This document shows, piece after piece, positions 1 through 10,459 of a stretch of 64,000 bases of DNA. This DNA is from Ralstonia sp. TCR112. GTDB taxonomy: Bacteria; Pseudomonadota; Gammaproteobacteria; Burkholderiales; Burkholderiaceae. The translations under genes were made by a program, and so were the position numbers. The DNA lies in the NCBI RefSeq assembly GCF_007997035.1, contig NZ_VOSS01000001.1:112466-176465 (forward strand), in the 5' to 3' direction. The notes under the pieces were generated by a model that was not told the DNA's origin, made no database searches, and saw nothing but the letters and a program-made list of their open reading frames with translations. How positions within the stretch are numbered: the stretch's first letter is position 1; every line of letters begins with the position of its first letter.

Positions 1-195
1 CAGGCGCGCGAGGTCTTCGGCACGGTCTTCGATATCGGGGCCGGCGCTGCTCAACTGCGCCAGGATGTCCGCCGCGCAGCGCTCGCCATTGACCAGCAGC
101 AGGATCGCCCGCTGCCGATGCGTGACGTGCCCGCTGCGCGTTTGCAGCTCCTGCGTGCCGCGCTCCGTGCGCGACAGGATATGGCTCAGATCCAC
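1..195 (-). CDS. Hypothetical protein, N-terminal part only
   Basis: A reading frame without stops runs leftward from a GTG at 193-195 to the window edge, giving the first 65 residues of a protein. The start is supported by a strong purine-rich ribosome binding site (GGGAGGGG) just upstream. The fragment begins VDLSHILSRTERGTQEL, is hydrophilic, has no signal peptide and no motif I can name. It resembles small conserved Ralstonia/Cupriavidus proteins of unknown function. The rest of the gene lies outside the window, so no function is proposed. Confidence 0.6.
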   Translation of the reverse strand, partial: MDLSHILSRTERGTQELQTRSGHVTHRQRAILLLVNGERCAADILAQLSSAGPDIEDRAEDLARL

Positions 196-452
196 CGTCC
201 CCTCCCTTGTTTTTTTTTTGCGTCTGTCGGATGAGAGGCCAGTCTAGAAAAACCCGGCGCGGCGCGGACCATTCGAACGCCGCGGGGGGCGCGATACCGA
301 CTATCACGTGCGCTCGATTGCGTTCGTGCGGAGGAGCGGCATGGCAATCGATCATCAAATCCGGATTGAAACCAGATCGACTCACAGGCCCTTTATCGTC
401 TGCGATTGGAAATCTACAGTGCAGCGCATTGCCACCCAAACGGAGTTTCACC

Positions 453-998
453 ATGTTCATCCGCCCCGCCCTGCTTGCCGCCGCCGTGCTGACGCTGCCA
501 ACTGCAATCGGCATCGCGCCGGCAGCGGCTGCGTCAATGTCCGATGCCGACCTCATCCGCCCAGACCACGTCGCCGCAGCGGACACGCCGCAGGCCGCAG
601 CCGCCGTGCTCGCTGCGCGCCGCTACGCCACCTTCTGGCATACCGGCGATGCCCGCTATGCCACGGAAGCGCTGTCGCCCGCGTTTGTCGACCGCACACT
701 GCCCGCCGGACGCGTGCAGGGCACGCAAGGCCCGCTCGATGCGTCCAAGGCGTTTCACACGGCCGTGCCTGACATGCGCGTGGAGATCGAAGACATGGTC
801 GTCGCCGGCGACCGCGTCTCGGTTCACCTGCGCTTTCGCGGACACTTCACTGGCGAATTCGGCCGCACGCACGGGCAGAACCAGCCGATCGACTTCCAGG
901 CCTTCGACCTGTACCGCATCGCCGACGGCAAGATCGCCGAAAACTGGCACCTGGAAGACAACCAGACATTGCTGCGGCAGATGGGCCTTCAACCGTAA
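453..998 (+). CDS. Secreted SnoaL-like / ester cyclase family protein
   Basis: A 181-residue protein with an N-terminal signal peptide (hydrophobic core about residues 5-25, Ala-rich cleavage region APAAAAS) followed by a compact alpha+beta domain. Segments such as RYATFWHTGD, FHTAVPDMRVEIEDMVVAGDRV and a C-terminal IAENWHLEDN are typical of the SnoaL/ester cyclase branch of the NTF2-like fold, which binds small hydrophobic ligands. The ATG at 453 has a GGAG motif upstream and starts exactly at the signal peptide; the frame is open further upstream but with no signal-like sequence. It stands alone, about 145 bp before the next gene. The substrate is unknown; the family call is from motif pattern only. 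Confidence 0.75.
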   Translation: MFIRPALLAAAVLTLPTAIGIAPAAAASMSDADLIRPDHVAAADTPQAAAAVLAARRYATFWHTGDARYATEALSPAFVDRTLPAGRVQGTQGPLDASKAFHTAVPDMRVEIEDMVVAGDRVSVHLRFRGHFTGEFGRTHGQNQPIDFQAFDLYRIADGKIAENWHLEDNQTLLRQMGLQP

Positions 999-1143
999 TC
1001 CTCACGGCTTCATTAACGCCCATTAACAGCCCTGCTGCCCGCTCCCGCTATGCTTCGGCCCAGCTTGCAGACCGCTGATGCGGCTGCCCAAGCGTCAGAA
1101 AAATCGAGCCAATCAACACACAAGAACATCTTCGGGAGAAGCA

Positions 1144-2073
1144 ATGGGAAAGGGGTTTCAGGGCGCGTTGCGCGCCTGCGCGGGCACACTCGCCTGCGCA
1201 GCAGTGCTGGGCGCAACGAGCTTGACGGGCGCTACGGCAGCCCACGCGCAACAGGCCAGCGATCCGCAACAGGAAATGAAGCAGGCCTGGGCCGCTGCCA
1301 AGGCCGCTGCGAAGGTCGGCCCCACGTCGATCGAATTACGAGACCAGGCCACGCTCAAGATCGGCAAGGACGAGGTCTTTATTCCACAGCCGGCCGCGGG
1401 GCAGCTCATGCACGCCATGGGCAACAGCAACAACCCCGACATGCTCGGCCTGGTCATGCCCACCAGCGACGACGACGAATGGATGGTCGTCGCCAAGTAC
1501 GAGGCCTCGGGCTACATCAAGGACGACGACGCCCGCGACTGGAACGTCGACGATCTATACAAATCGCTCAAGGAAGGCACCGCTGCTGCCAACGAAGAGC
1601 GCGAGAAGCGCGGCATCCCCGCACTGGAAATCCAAGGCTGGGTCGAGCGTCCGCACTATGACGCCGCCACGCACCGCCTGATCTGGTCGATGGCTGCACG
1701 CTCCAAGGGCCAGCCCGCTGATGACCCCGGCGCGGTGAACTACAACACTTATGCACTGGGCCGCGACGGCTACATCAGCCTGAACCTGATCACCGGCCGC
1801 AACCACGTCGACACCGACAAACCCGCCGTGCAAAAGCTGCTCGCCGATCTCGATTTCAAAGACGGCAAGCGCTACACCGATTTCAACGCGAAGACCGACA
1901 AGGTCGCCGAGTACGGCCTGGCCGCGCTGGTCGGTGGCATCGCCGCCAAGAAGCTCGGCCTGTTTGCGGTGATCGCCGCGTTCCTCGCGAAGTTTGCCAA
2001 GGTGGCGATCCTGGCGGTGGCAGGCTTTGGCGCGGCCTTCGCGAAGTTCTTCAAGCGCAAGCCGAGCGCATAA
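1144..2073 (+). CDS. DUF2167 family membrane-anchored protein
   Basis: A 309-residue exported protein: signal peptide at residues 1-37 (ending AHAQQ), a long soluble domain with the DUF2167 signature (IELRDQATLKIG, GLVMPTSDDDEW, GYIKDDDARDWN, WVERPHYDAATHRLIW), and a C-terminal hydrophobic helix (about residues 270-300) followed by a basic KFFKRKPSA tail that should anchor it in the inner membrane. The ATG is preceded by GGGAGAAGC. The gene is 3 bp upstream of a site-2 protease family gene and probably co-transcribed with it; this pairing suggests a membrane stress or envelope role, which is inference. No biochemical function is established for the family as far as I know. Confidence 0.85.
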   Translation: MGKGFQGALRACAGTLACAAVLGATSLTGATAAHAQQASDPQQEMKQAWAAAKAAAKVGPTSIELRDQATLKIGKDEVFIPQPAAGQLMHAMGNSNNPDMLGLVMPTSDDDEWMVVAKYEASGYIKDDDARDWNVDDLYKSLKEGTAAANEEREKRGIPALEIQGWVERPHYDAATHRLIWSMAARSKGQPADDPGAVNYNTYALGRDGYISLNLITGRNHVDTDKPAVQKLLADLDFKDGKRYTDFNAKTDKVAEYGLAALVGGIAAKKLGLFAVIAAFLAKFAKVAILAVAGFGAAFAKFFKRKPSA

Positions 2074-2076
2074 GCC

Positions 2077-2796
2077 GTGGCCAAGCTGCTGATCCTGCTG
2101 TTTTCAGGGCTGAAGTTCGGCAAGCTGCTGACCACCGGCGGCACGATGCTGCTGTCGGTGGCCGCCTATGCCTTCGTGTTCGGCTGGCGCTATGCGGTGG
2201 GTTTCGTGGTGCTGCTGTTCATCCACGAGATGGGCCATTTCATGGCGGCACGCCAACGCGGGTTGGCCGTGGGCGCGCCGACCTTCATCCCGTTCGTGGG
2301 TGCGTGGATCGACCTGAAAGAGCAGCCGATGGATGTGGAAACCGAGGCCCATATCGGCCTGGCCGGCCCCGTCGCCGGCACGGTCGGCGCGATGCTGTGC
2401 TACGGGCTCGCGCGCTACACCGACAGCCAGTTGCTGCTGGCGCTGGCCTACGCCGGCTGCTTCCTCAACCTGTTCAACCTGATCCCGCTGTCACCGTTTG
2501 ACGGCGGACGGATTACGGCGGTGCTGTCGCCGCGCATCTGGTTTCTAGGCGTGCCGGTGCTGGTGGCGCTGTTCGTCTGGCGGCCGAGCCCGATCCTGAT
2601 TCTGATTGCGGTGCTGGCCGTGCCGCAGTTGATGAAGGCGTGGCGCTACGACCCGGATGCGCCGGAAAACCGCGCGTACTACAGCATCTCGAACGAGTCG
2701 CGGCTGACTTACACCGTCTACTACATCGGCCTGGTCGTGTTCCTGGCGATGATGAGCCACGAGCTGCACGACATGCTGGGCAGCGTGCGCGCATAA
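2077..2796 (+). CDS. Site-2 protease family (M50) membrane metalloprotease
   Basis: A 239-residue polytopic membrane protein starting at GTG 2077, three bases after the DUF2167 gene. It carries the M50 zinc motif HEMGH (H50, E51, H54) inside a transmembrane segment and the second conserved motif NLIPLSPFDGG with D142 as the third zinc ligand. These are the catalytic elements of intramembrane proteases. About five to six hydrophobic segments are visible and no PDZ domain is present, which places it with the short Rip-type/SpoIVFB-like proteins rather than RseP. The partner upstream may be a substrate or cofactor (inference). A bidirectional terminator follows at once. Confidence 0.85.
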   Translation: MAKLLILLFSGLKFGKLLTTGGTMLLSVAAYAFVFGWRYAVGFVVLLFIHEMGHFMAARQRGLAVGAPTFIPFVGAWIDLKEQPMDVETEAHIGLAGPVAGTVGAMLCYGLARYTDSQLLLALAYAGCFLNLFNLIPLSPFDGGRITAVLSPRIWFLGVPVLVALFVWRPSPILILIAVLAVPQLMKAWRYDPDAPENRAYYSISNESRLTYTVYYIGLVVFLAMMSHELHDMLGSVRA

Positions 2797-2826
2797 AAAA
2801 ACCTCCGCCGGTGCGGAGGTTTTTTC
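2795..2826. terminator. Bidirectional rho-independent terminator
   Basis: A hairpin with arms AACCTCCGC and GCGGAGGTT, loop CGGT, is flanked by an A run on one side and a T run on the other. It sits between the convergent site-2 protease gene and sodB and can end transcription from both. Confidence 0.85.
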
Positions 2827-2848
2827 TGAATCGCCGGAGCGATTCGCC

Positions 2849-3427
2849 TTAGGCGAAGTTCTTGGCAACGAAGTCCCAGTTGACCAGGTTCCAGAACGCC
2901 TCGACGTACTTGGGACGAGCGTTGCGGTAGTCGATGTAGTAGGCGTGTTCCCATACGTCGCAGGTCAGCAGCGGCTTGGCGTCGGTCGTCAGCGGCGTGG
3001 CGGCGTTGGAGGTCGACACCAGATCCAGCGAGCCGTCGGCCTTCTTCACCAGCCAGGCCCAGCCCGAACCGAACGTGCCGATGGCCGTCTTGGTGAACTC
3101 TTCCTTGAACTTGTCGAAGCTGCCCCACTTGGCGTTGATGGCGTCAGCCAGCGCGCCGGTCGGAGCGCCGCCGCCTTGCGGCTTCAGGCCGTTCCAGTAG
3201 AACGTGTGGTTCCAGACCTGTGCGGCGTTGTTGAACACACCGCCCGAGGACTTCTTGACGATGTCTTCCAGGCTCAGGTTCTCGAACTCGGTGCCCTTGA
3301 TCAGGTTGTTCAGGTTCGTGACGTAGGTCTGGTGGTGCTTGCCGTAGTGGAACTCCAGCGTTTCCTTGGAGATGTGCGGCGCCAGAGCGTCTTGGGCGTA
3401 CGGCAGCGGGGGGAGCGTGTGTTCCAT
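2849..3427 (-). CDS. sodB: Superoxide dismutase [Fe]
   Basis: Iron superoxide dismutase of 192 residues, converting superoxide to oxygen and hydrogen peroxide in the cytoplasm. All four metal ligands are at the classic E. coli SodB positions: H27, H74 (QVWNHTFYW), D157 and H161 ([11 protein letters not shown]). The N-terminal alpha-hairpin and FGSGWAWL core are intact. The chosen ATG (3425-3427) gives the standard start [10 protein letters not shown] and has a GAAGG ribosome binding site. The frame is open upstream, but that part would include the promoter. It is monocistronic: its own promoter lies upstream and the terminator is shared with the convergent gene. Confidence 0.97.
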   Translation of the reverse strand: MEHTLPPLPYAQDALAPHISKETLEFHYGKHHQTYVTNLNNLIKGTEFENLSLEDIVKKSSGGVFNNAAQVWNHTFYWNGLKPQGGGAPTGALADAINAKWGSFDKFKEEFTKTAIGTFGSGWAWLVKKADGSLDLVSTSNAATPLTTDAKPLLTCDVWEHAYYIDYRNARPKYVEAFWNLVNWDFVAKNFA

Positions 3428-3467
3428 TGTTCTTGCCTTCTGTGGGTTGTACAGGTTGGGAGCGACG

Positions 3468-3496
3468 ATTGTAGGAGACTTGCAAAACCGGCGCAA
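3468..3496 (-). promoter_or_regulatory. Probable sigma70 promoter of sodB
   Basis: On the minus strand a -35-like TTGCGC (3491-3496) and a -10 TACAAT (3468-3473) are separated by 17 bp. They lie about 40 bp upstream of the sodB start codon. Inferred from sequence only. Confidence 0.5.
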
Positions 3497-3574
3497 ACCG
3501 CAGGCTAAATAGTCGGAATACCCGCTAAACGCGTGCGGAATCGCGATCATTGCCGCGATCAGGTCATGCGCTGG

Positions 3575-5020
3575 TCACAGTTCGAGCTTCGGTTGCACGC
3601 GGGCGATTTCGATGTCGGCCGTGCCTTGCGCCAGCCGCGCCTCGATGCGCGCCCGGGCATGCAATGCGTTCGGATCGCGGATGGCGTGGCCCTTGGCATC
3701 GAGCAACACCGCATAGCCGCGCTCCAGCGTGCGCTGCGGCGCCAGCAGTTCCAGACCGGCGTGCTGACGCGCCAGGCGTTCCTGGGCGCGAGACAGCGTG
3801 TCTCGCATGACGCGTGCCAGCGTCGCTTCGGCTTGCTGGAGGCGCGTGCGCTCTCGCGTGGCGTCGGGGCGCGCCGCGGACAGGCGCATCGTCAGCAGAC
3901 GCTGGAGATGTTCCGCACGCTGCATGCGGCCGGTCAGGGCAAAGCGCAGGCGGCCCTCCAGATGGGCGAGTTGCGTGCGGCGTTCGCGCATCTGCGCCTG
4001 CGGGCTGCGCAGGCGGCGCGCGAGCCAATCGACGGTCTGCGCGCGGCGATCGAGCTGCCGGCGGAACTGGGCAGACAGCGCATCCCAGTCACGCCCCACA
4101 TCGCGCAGCATGCGCGCACGGTCCGGGCTGACCAGTTCGGCCGCTGCGGTGGGCGTGGGCGCGCGCACGTCGGCCACAAAGTCGACGATCGTCACATCCG
4201 TCTCGTGACCGACACCGGCCACGATGGGAATTTCCGATGCGGCCACCGCGCGCGCCACCGGCTCTTCGTTGAAGGCCCAGAGGTCTTCAATGCTGCCGCC
4301 GCCCCGGCACAGGATGACCACGTCGACCTCTGCCCGGGCATTGACCCGTTCCAGCATGGCGGCGATGCGCTCCGACGCCCCGGCACCCTGCACCGGCACG
4401 GGATACACCACCACCGGCACATGCGGCGCACGCCGGCGCAGCGTGGTCAGCACGTCGCGCAAGGCCGCCGCCTGCAGCGACGTCACCACGCCAATCGCGC
4501 GCGGATGCCGTGGCAGCGGCCGCTTGCGGTCGGCATCGAACAGCCCTTGCGCTTCCAGCGCGGCCTTCAGCAGCAGGAAGGCCTCGTACAGATTGCCCAG
4601 ACCGGCGCGGCGGATGGCTTCGACGCTCAATTGCAGCTCGCCGCGCGCTTCGTACAGCGTGACCAGCGCGCGCACCTCGACGGCCTCGCCTTCGCGCGGG
4701 GTGAAATCGGCGTACTGGTTGCGACCCTTGAACATCACGCAGCGAATCTGCGCGCCTGTGTCCTTGAGCGAAAAATACCAATGGCCGCTCGCTGCGCGCG
4801 TGAAGTTGGAAATCTCGCCGCGCACCCAGCCCAGCGGAAAGTTGCGTTCGAGCAGCCCCGCAATGCGGCGATTGACGTCGCTGACGGTGAGCACTTCCTG
4901 TCCGCCACGGGTCGGTGCAGACGCGGCAGCAGGTGCGGCCGGCATCTCCGAGGAGGGGGCGGGCGTGGGTGCGGAGGCATCCATCCAGAACGGGCGGCGG
5001 GAAGACGGCGGCGGGGTCAT
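3575..5020 (-). CDS. xseA: Exodeoxyribonuclease VII large subunit
   Basis: Large subunit of exonuclease VII, which with XseB degrades single-stranded DNA from both ends during repair. The protein has the N-terminal OB-fold ([30 protein letters not shown], shown as separate segments in the frame), the catalytic core with [30 protein letters not shown] and [23 protein letters not shown] regions, and a long basic coiled-coil C-terminus. With the ATG at 5018-5020 it has 481 residues; other in-frame starts are TTG 5086 (503 residues) and ATG 4984 (469, nearest to the usual 450-460). None has a convincing ribosome binding site, so the start is uncertain. The gene reads away from the repeat-rich stretch at 5.1-5.9 kb. 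Confidence 0.9.
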   Translation of the reverse strand: MTPPPSSRRPFWMDASAPTPAPSSEMPAAPAAASAPTRGGQEVLTVSDVNRRIAGLLERNFPLGWVRGEISNFTRAASGHWYFSLKDTGAQIRCVMFKGRNQYADFTPREGEAVEVRALVTLYEARGELQLSVEAIRRAGLGNLYEAFLLLKAALEAQGLFDADRKRPLPRHPRAIGVVTSLQAAALRDVLTTLRRRAPHVPVVVYPVPVQGAGASERIAAMLERVNARAEVDVVILCRGGGSIEDLWAFNEEPVARAVAASEIPIVAGVGHETDVTIVDFVADVRAPTPTAAAELVSPDRARMLRDVGRDWDALSAQFRRQLDRRAQTVDWLARRLRSPQAQMRERRTQLAHLEGRLRFALTGRMQRAEHLQRLLTMRLSAARPDATRERTRLQQAEATLARVMRDTLSRAQERLARQHAGLELLAPQRTLERGYAVLLDAKGHAIRDPNALHARARIEARLAQGTADIEIARVQPKLEL

Positions 5021-5205
5021 AAGTGGTGCGAGCAGCGCAAAACAATGAGGCTTCGGGTCGACTTCTACCTTGAATAGGGGAGGCAACGCATGGCAAGTGG
5101 GCTACCTGTCCACAGCATAACGTGCTTGTCAAGCTTGACAGAGGTCAGGTGACGCGCTCTCTGCATTTTGACGCAACCCGTTGATTCTTATGAAAAATCC
5201 ACCCA

Positions 5206-5335
5206 TGTCAAAATTTCAGCAACGCAAGTAATTTCGTTCTGCGTCAAGCATTTAGCGCGAGCGCCCCAAGGATGTTCACAAAGTTATCCACAGCATCGCT
5301 GGAAAACCGCGGTGTGACGCCTGGGCGGTGGATAA
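5206..5335 (+). repeat. Repeat unit 0 (most diverged, with DnaA boxes)
   Basis: Most diverged copy of the unit. It contains CAAGCATTTAGCG, then TGTTCACAA, the perfect DnaA box TTATCCACA and, 35 bp further on, the inverted near-match GGTGGATAA. The order of elements matches the later units. Confidence 0.6.
5284..5292 (+). promoter_or_regulatory. Perfect DnaA box
   Basis: TTATCCACA, an exact match to the strong DnaA-box consensus TTATNCACA, in the first repeat unit between xseA and exbB. A 9-mer can occur by chance, but here it sits in a field of related sites. Confidence 0.5.
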
Positions 5336-5401
5336 ATCGGCCGTCGATTCTCACACGTCAGGGCTGCGTCTCCACAGTTTTTCGCCGGAATCGCCACTGC
5401 T

Positions 5402-5510
5402 CAATTTTTAAGCGCAACACCGAACACCGTTTTGAATCAGTCACTTAAGGTGCTTGTCCGGGCAATGTCCACAACTGGTCCACAAGACTGTCCCGTGTCG
5501 GTGTGGATTT
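5402..5510 (+). repeat. Repeat unit 1
   Basis: Contains the unit core: TCACTTAAGGTGCTTG (imperfect hairpin), GGCAATGTCCACAA, GGTCCACAAGACTGTCCCG and GTGTGGATT. The hairpin start is 193 bp after that of unit 0. Confidence 0.75.
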
Positions 5511-5570
5511 CCGCGCCCTTTTTTGAGGCGCGCCTCCGGTCTTCTCCAAATTCCCGCAAAACCCCCCTTG

Positions 5571-5680
5571 CCTGAATTTTAAGCAGGTCATCGGACTTCC
5601 TTTTGGATCAAGCACTTAGCGTGCTTGTTGAGGCAATGTCCACAACCCATCCACAAGACTGTCCCGCAGCGGTGTGGATT
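5571..5680 (+). repeat. Repeat unit 2
   Basis: Contains the perfect hairpin CAAGCAC-TTAGC-GTGCTTG (5609-5627), then AGGCAATGTCCACAAC, CATCCACAAGACTGTCCCG and GTGTGGATTA. The reverse complement of the last element is TAATCCACA, one mismatch from a DnaA box. It lies 171 bp after unit 1. Confidence 0.8.
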
Positions 5681-5740
5681 ACCCGCCGTTTTGCCGGGCC
5701 AGCGCGCGCTTTTTCATGGATGGACCGCGAAAACGCCGGT

Positions 5741-5853
5741 TGCATATTTTTTAAGCAAGACCCCGAACACCCTTTCGCATCAAGCACTTAGTTTGCTTGT
5801 TCGGGCAATGTCCACAACCCGTCCACAAGACTGTCCCGCCTGGCTGTGGATTG
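5741..5853 (+). repeat. Repeat unit 3
   Basis: Contains CAAGCACTTAGTTTGCTTG (hairpin with one mismatch, 5781-5799), GGGCAATGTCCACAAC, CGTCCACAAGACTGTCCCG and CTGTGGATTG. It lies 172 bp after unit 2 and is its closest relative. Confidence 0.8.
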
Positions 5854-6052
5854 CGCGGCCAGTCTCTTTCGTGACAGCGCGTTGACCGTCGCCCGCGCAT
5901 GTCGCGATGCTGCGCCATCGTGTTGCCGAGGCAGGTCCGACGCGCTAGAGTGCTGCCTGTTTTTGCCGCAACGGACAGCGTTCGGGGACGCGGACGGCAC
6001 GAGCACACCATCAGAATCACACTCCTTCCACAACGACAAAACGGGTTGTCCA

Positions 6053-6673
6053 GTGTTTTCCATCATTCAAGCCGCCGGCTGGCCGATCTGGCCGCTGTTG
6101 ATCGCCTCGGTGCTCGCACTCGCGCTCATCATCGAACGCTTCGTCGCCCTGCAACGCAAGAAGATCATTCCGCCCAAGGTCTATGACGAGGCGCTGGCCG
6201 TCGCGCATCAGCGCCGCGCCACACCGGAAGTGGTGAATACGCTGGAACAGGGCTCGCCGCTGGGCCGCCTGCTAGCTGCCGCGCTGCGCCACGTGGTGCT
6301 GCATCCGAACACCACGCGCGATGCCGCCAAGGAAGTGGTGGAAGAAGCCGGCCAGAACGTTGCCCACCGCCTGGAGCGCTACCTGAACGCGCTTGGCACG
6401 ATTGCCTCGGTGGCGCCGCTGATGGGCCTGTTCGGCACGGTCGTCGGCATGATCGAGATATTCGGCAGCCAGACCGCCGCGGGCACGAACCCGCAGGCGC
6501 TGGCGCACGGTATCTCGGTCGCGCTGTACAACACGGCGCTGGGCTTGGTGGTGGCCATCCCGACGCTGATCTTCTGGCGCTACTTCCGTGGCGTGGTGGA
6601 TAACTACGTGGTCGAGCTGGAGCATCTGTCCACCACGTACCTCGACGCGATCCTGCCGCCGCGGCGCGGCTGA
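6053..6673 (+). CDS. exbB: MotA/TolQ/ExbB proton channel family protein
   Basis: A 206-residue inner-membrane protein of the ExbB/TolQ family, which with ExbD/TolR uses the proton gradient to energise TonB- or Tol-type work. Three hydrophobic segments are visible: near the N-terminus (WPIWPLLIASVLALALI), in the middle (ASVAPLMGLFGTVVGMI, the signature of the family) and later (NTALGLVVAIPTLIFW). Start chosen at GTG 6053, giving VFSIIQAAGWPIW, because the family begins here; the upstream open frame has no similarity. exbD follows 28 bp downstream. Without a tonB gene nearby, ExbB versus TolQ is decided by resemblance; no tol genes are adjacent. Confidence 0.88.
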   Translation: MFSIIQAAGWPIWPLLIASVLALALIIERFVALQRKKIIPPKVYDEALAVAHQRRATPEVVNTLEQGSPLGRLLAAALRHVVLHPNTTRDAAKEVVEEAGQNVAHRLERYLNALGTIASVAPLMGLFGTVVGMIEIFGSQTAAGTNPQALAHGISVALYNTALGLVVAIPTLIFWRYFRGVVDNYVVELEHLSTTYLDAILPPRRG

Positions 6674-6701
6674 TCCGGGCCACGCCTTACTGGAAACAGC
6701 C

Positions 6702-7130
6702 ATGCGCTTCCGCCCGCGCCGTGCCCGCGAAGAGCCGGAGATCAACCTGATCCCGCTGATCGACGTGCTGCTCGTGATCCTCATCTTCCTGATGATCACG
6801 ACCACGTATTCCCGCTACACCGAACTGAAGGTCAACCTGCCCACCGCCGAGGCTGAGAAAGCCACCGAGCGTCCGGGCCAGATCGTCGTGTCCGTCACCG
6901 CCAACGGCGTCTACTCTGTCGACAAGCAGGTGCTCGACACGCGCGATGTCACCAGCCTGGCCGATGCGCTCCGCAATGCCGCAGGCAAGGCCGGCGGCCC
7001 CGAGCCCATCGTCATCGTCAACGCCGATGCGCAAGCCGCGCACCAGGCAGTGGTCAATGTCATGGAAGCCGCGCGAGTGGCCGGTCTTTCGCACCTGACC
7101 TTCGCCACGCAAACCGGCAACGCCCGCTAA
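6702..7130 (+). CDS. exbD: Biopolymer transport protein ExbD/TolR family
   Basis: A 142-residue protein with a short basic cytoplasmic N-terminus, a single transmembrane helix carrying the essential aspartate (INLIPLIDVLLVILIFLM) and a periplasmic domain (ELKVNLPTAEAE...). This is the ExbD/TolR layout; the membrane Asp carries protons in the ExbB-ExbD motor. It follows exbB closely and precedes lpxK by 27 bp, so the genes from exbB to kdsB may form one envelope-related operon. Confidence 0.92.
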   Translation: MRFRPRRAREEPEINLIPLIDVLLVILIFLMITTTYSRYTELKVNLPTAEAEKATERPGQIVVSVTANGVYSVDKQVLDTRDVTSLADALRNAAGKAGGPEPIVIVNADAQAAHQAVVNVMEAARVAGLSHLTFATQTGNAR

Positions 7131-7157
7131 GAGACCGCTTCTCAACCACCATCACGC

Positions 7158-8207
7158 ATGCCCGTCGCCCAGCACCGTCTCGCCAGCTTCGTCACCCGCC
7201 AATGGCAGCAACGCGGCTGGTTTGCGTGGGTGATGTGGCCGCTGTCGTGGCTGTTTGGTGGGATCAGCGCGCTGCGCCGGCTGCTGTTCCGCCTTGGCGT
7301 GCTGCGCTCGGTGCGGCTGCCGATGCCGGTGGTGGTGATCGGCAATGTCACCGTGGGCGGCGCCGGCAAGACGCCCGCCGTGATTGCGCTGGCCTCGGCG
7401 CTAGCTGAAGCCGGCCTGCGCCCGGGCATCGTCTCGCGCGGCTACGGTGCGCAACTGAAGCATCCTCGCCCTGTGCGAGAACACTCTCGCGCAGAAGACG
7501 TGGGCGATGAACCGCTGCTGATCGCCCGCGCCACCGATCTGCCGGTGTGGGTCTTCCCCGACCGCGTGCTGTGCGCGCAGACGCTGCTGGCCTCGCACCC
7601 GGGCTGCAACGTGATCGTCTGCGACGACGGCCTGCAGCACTATCGCCTGCGCCGCGATATCGAAATCATTGTGTTCGACACGCGCATGGGCGGCAACGGC
7701 TTCCTGCTGCCCGCCGGCCCCCTGCGCGAACCGATGACGCGCCGCCGTGACGCCACGCTCATCAACGATCCGAACTACCGCGCCACACCGGACCGCCCGG
7801 ACGTGTTCGGCATGCACCTCGAGCTGCAGGACGCCTACAACCTGGCCGACCCCGCGCTGCGCCGCCCGCTGGCCCAGTTCGCCCGCATTGAAGGCGCGCA
7901 ATTGCTGGCCGCGGCCGGCATCGGCAACCCCGAGCGCTTCTTCGCTTCGCTGCGCGCCGCCGGCCTCAAGCCGAGCACGCTGCCGCTGCCCGATCACTAC
8001 GATTTCGCTGACAACCCGTTCACCGACAGCCACGCCGAGGTCATCCTGATCACCGAAAAGGATGCCGTAAAATGCGGCCATCTCGACGACCCGCGCATCT
8101 GGGTGGTGCCGACCACGCCGGTGGTCGACGCGGCGCTGGTCGAACAGGTCTGCCAGCGCGTGCGCGCCCTGGCCGATCGCGCAACGCTCAAGGCAAGCGC
8201 ACAATAA
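7158..8207 (+). CDS. lpxK: Tetraacyldisaccharide 4'-kinase
   Basis: LpxK (349 residues) phosphorylates the 4' position of the lipid A disaccharide precursor with ATP at the inner membrane, giving lipid IVA. A hydrophobic N-terminal anchor (about residues 20-45) precedes the P-loop region [15 protein letters not shown], followed by [24 protein letters not shown] and late [10 protein letters not shown], all conserved in LpxK. Its position with kdsB in the same run of genes fits LPS synthesis. Length is normal for the family (about 330-350). Confidence 0.96.
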   Translation: MPVAQHRLASFVTRQWQQRGWFAWVMWPLSWLFGGISALRRLLFRLGVLRSVRLPMPVVVIGNVTVGGAGKTPAVIALASALAEAGLRPGIVSRGYGAQLKHPRPVREHSRAEDVGDEPLLIARATDLPVWVFPDRVLCAQTLLASHPGCNVIVCDDGLQHYRLRRDIEIIVFDTRMGGNGFLLPAGPLREPMTRRRDATLINDPNYRATPDRPDVFGMHLELQDAYNLADPALRRPLAQFARIEGAQLLAAAGIGNPERFFASLRAAGLKPSTLPLPDHYDFADNPFTDSHAEVILITEKDAVKCGHLDDPRIWVVPTTPVVDAALVEQVCQRVRALADRATLKASAQ

Positions 8208-8275
8208 CGCCACCCTTCCGCTGTACCGGCGCGCCGCCCTTCGCCTTGAGCGGCCGCCACGGAGCCTCTACCGCC

Positions 8276-8464
8276 ATGGACAATCGCCTGCTGGAAATCC
8301 TCGTCTGCCCGTTGTGCAAGGGCACGCTGCAACACGACCGCGCCAATAACGAACTCATTTGCCACGTCGACAAGCTGGCCTACCCGATCCGCGACGGCAT
8401 CCCCGTCATGCTGGCTGACGAAGCGCGCCAGACCGTGGAAGGCACGCCAGTCGATCCGGCCTGA
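8276..8464 (+). CDS. Trm112 family protein (YcaR-like)
   Basis: A 62-residue protein beginning [18 protein letters not shown], the hallmark of the Trm112/YcaR family, with a second part [20 protein letters not shown]. It normally lies between lpxK and kdsB in proteobacteria, as here. Members resemble small zinc-binding partner proteins of methyltransferases, but the bacterial role is unclear; only one CxxC pair is present, so a complete Cys4 zinc site is not seen. It lies 68 bp after lpxK and 16 bp before kdsB. Confidence 0.93.
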   Translation: MDNRLLEILVCPLCKGTLQHDRANNELICHVDKLAYPIRDGIPVMLADEARQTVEGTPVDPA

Positions 8465-8480
8465 TACGAAGGTCGCCGCC

Positions 8481-10301
<1,821 letters not shown>

Positions 10302-10324
10302 GCGCACCACGCAATACCCGCGAC

Positions 10325-10362
10325 GAAAAAAGGCGCCTCGATCATGAGGCGCCCTTTTTTTT
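10325..10362 (+). terminator. Rho-independent terminator after adk
   Basis: Arms GGCGCCTC (10332-10339) and GAGGCGCC (10346-10353) with a 6-base loop, followed by a run of eight T and preceded by an A run. It ends adk transcription. Confidence 0.85.
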
Positions 10363-10402
10363 GCCCGATCGCCGACCGCTTCGCGCTACCATACGACGCT
10401 GA

Positions 10403-10428
10403 ACTTGACGCGAACGTAAACGTCAAGT
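10403..10428. promoter_or_regulatory. 26-bp inverted repeat, likely operator of the SDR gene
   Basis: Perfect 8-bp arms ACTTGACG (10403-10410) and CGTCAAGT (10421-10428) around a 10-base spacer, ending 31 bp before the ATG of the following dehydrogenase gene. It looks like a dimeric repressor or MerR-type site. It recalls, from memory, the LiuR-type operators of branched-chain amino acid catabolism genes; that assignment is inference. Confidence 0.5.
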
Positions 10429-10459
10429 AACTCGCAAACCACACACAAGGAGACATGGC

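Larger units (their letters stand above)
5021..6052. other. Long gene-free stretch with repeat array and DnaA-box-like sites
   Basis: About 1 kb between divergent xseA and exbB with no credible gene. It contains a perfect 14-bp palindrome TGTCAAGCTTGACA (5127-5140), four related repeat units spaced 193, 171 and 172 bp apart, one perfect DnaA box, and several near-matches in both orientations. The last 200 bp probably carry the exbB promoter. Short open frames here are fragments within the repeats. Confidence 0.8.

Noticed and set aside
3533..5077. A 514-codon open frame on the plus strand opposite xseA
   Set aside because: It is the mirror frame of a high-GC gene; its composition (Arg, Ala, Gln, His rich) has no family pattern and the xseA frame on the other strand is clear.
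5603..5885. Two short open frames in the repeat region
   Set aside because: They run through repeat units, share the repeated sequence and have no ribosome binding site; noncoding repeats are the better reading.
5021..6052. An origin of replication at the DnaA-box cluster
   Set aside because: No dnaA, dnaN, gidA or rpmH nearby, and no AT-rich unwinding region; the box cluster alone does not support an origin.
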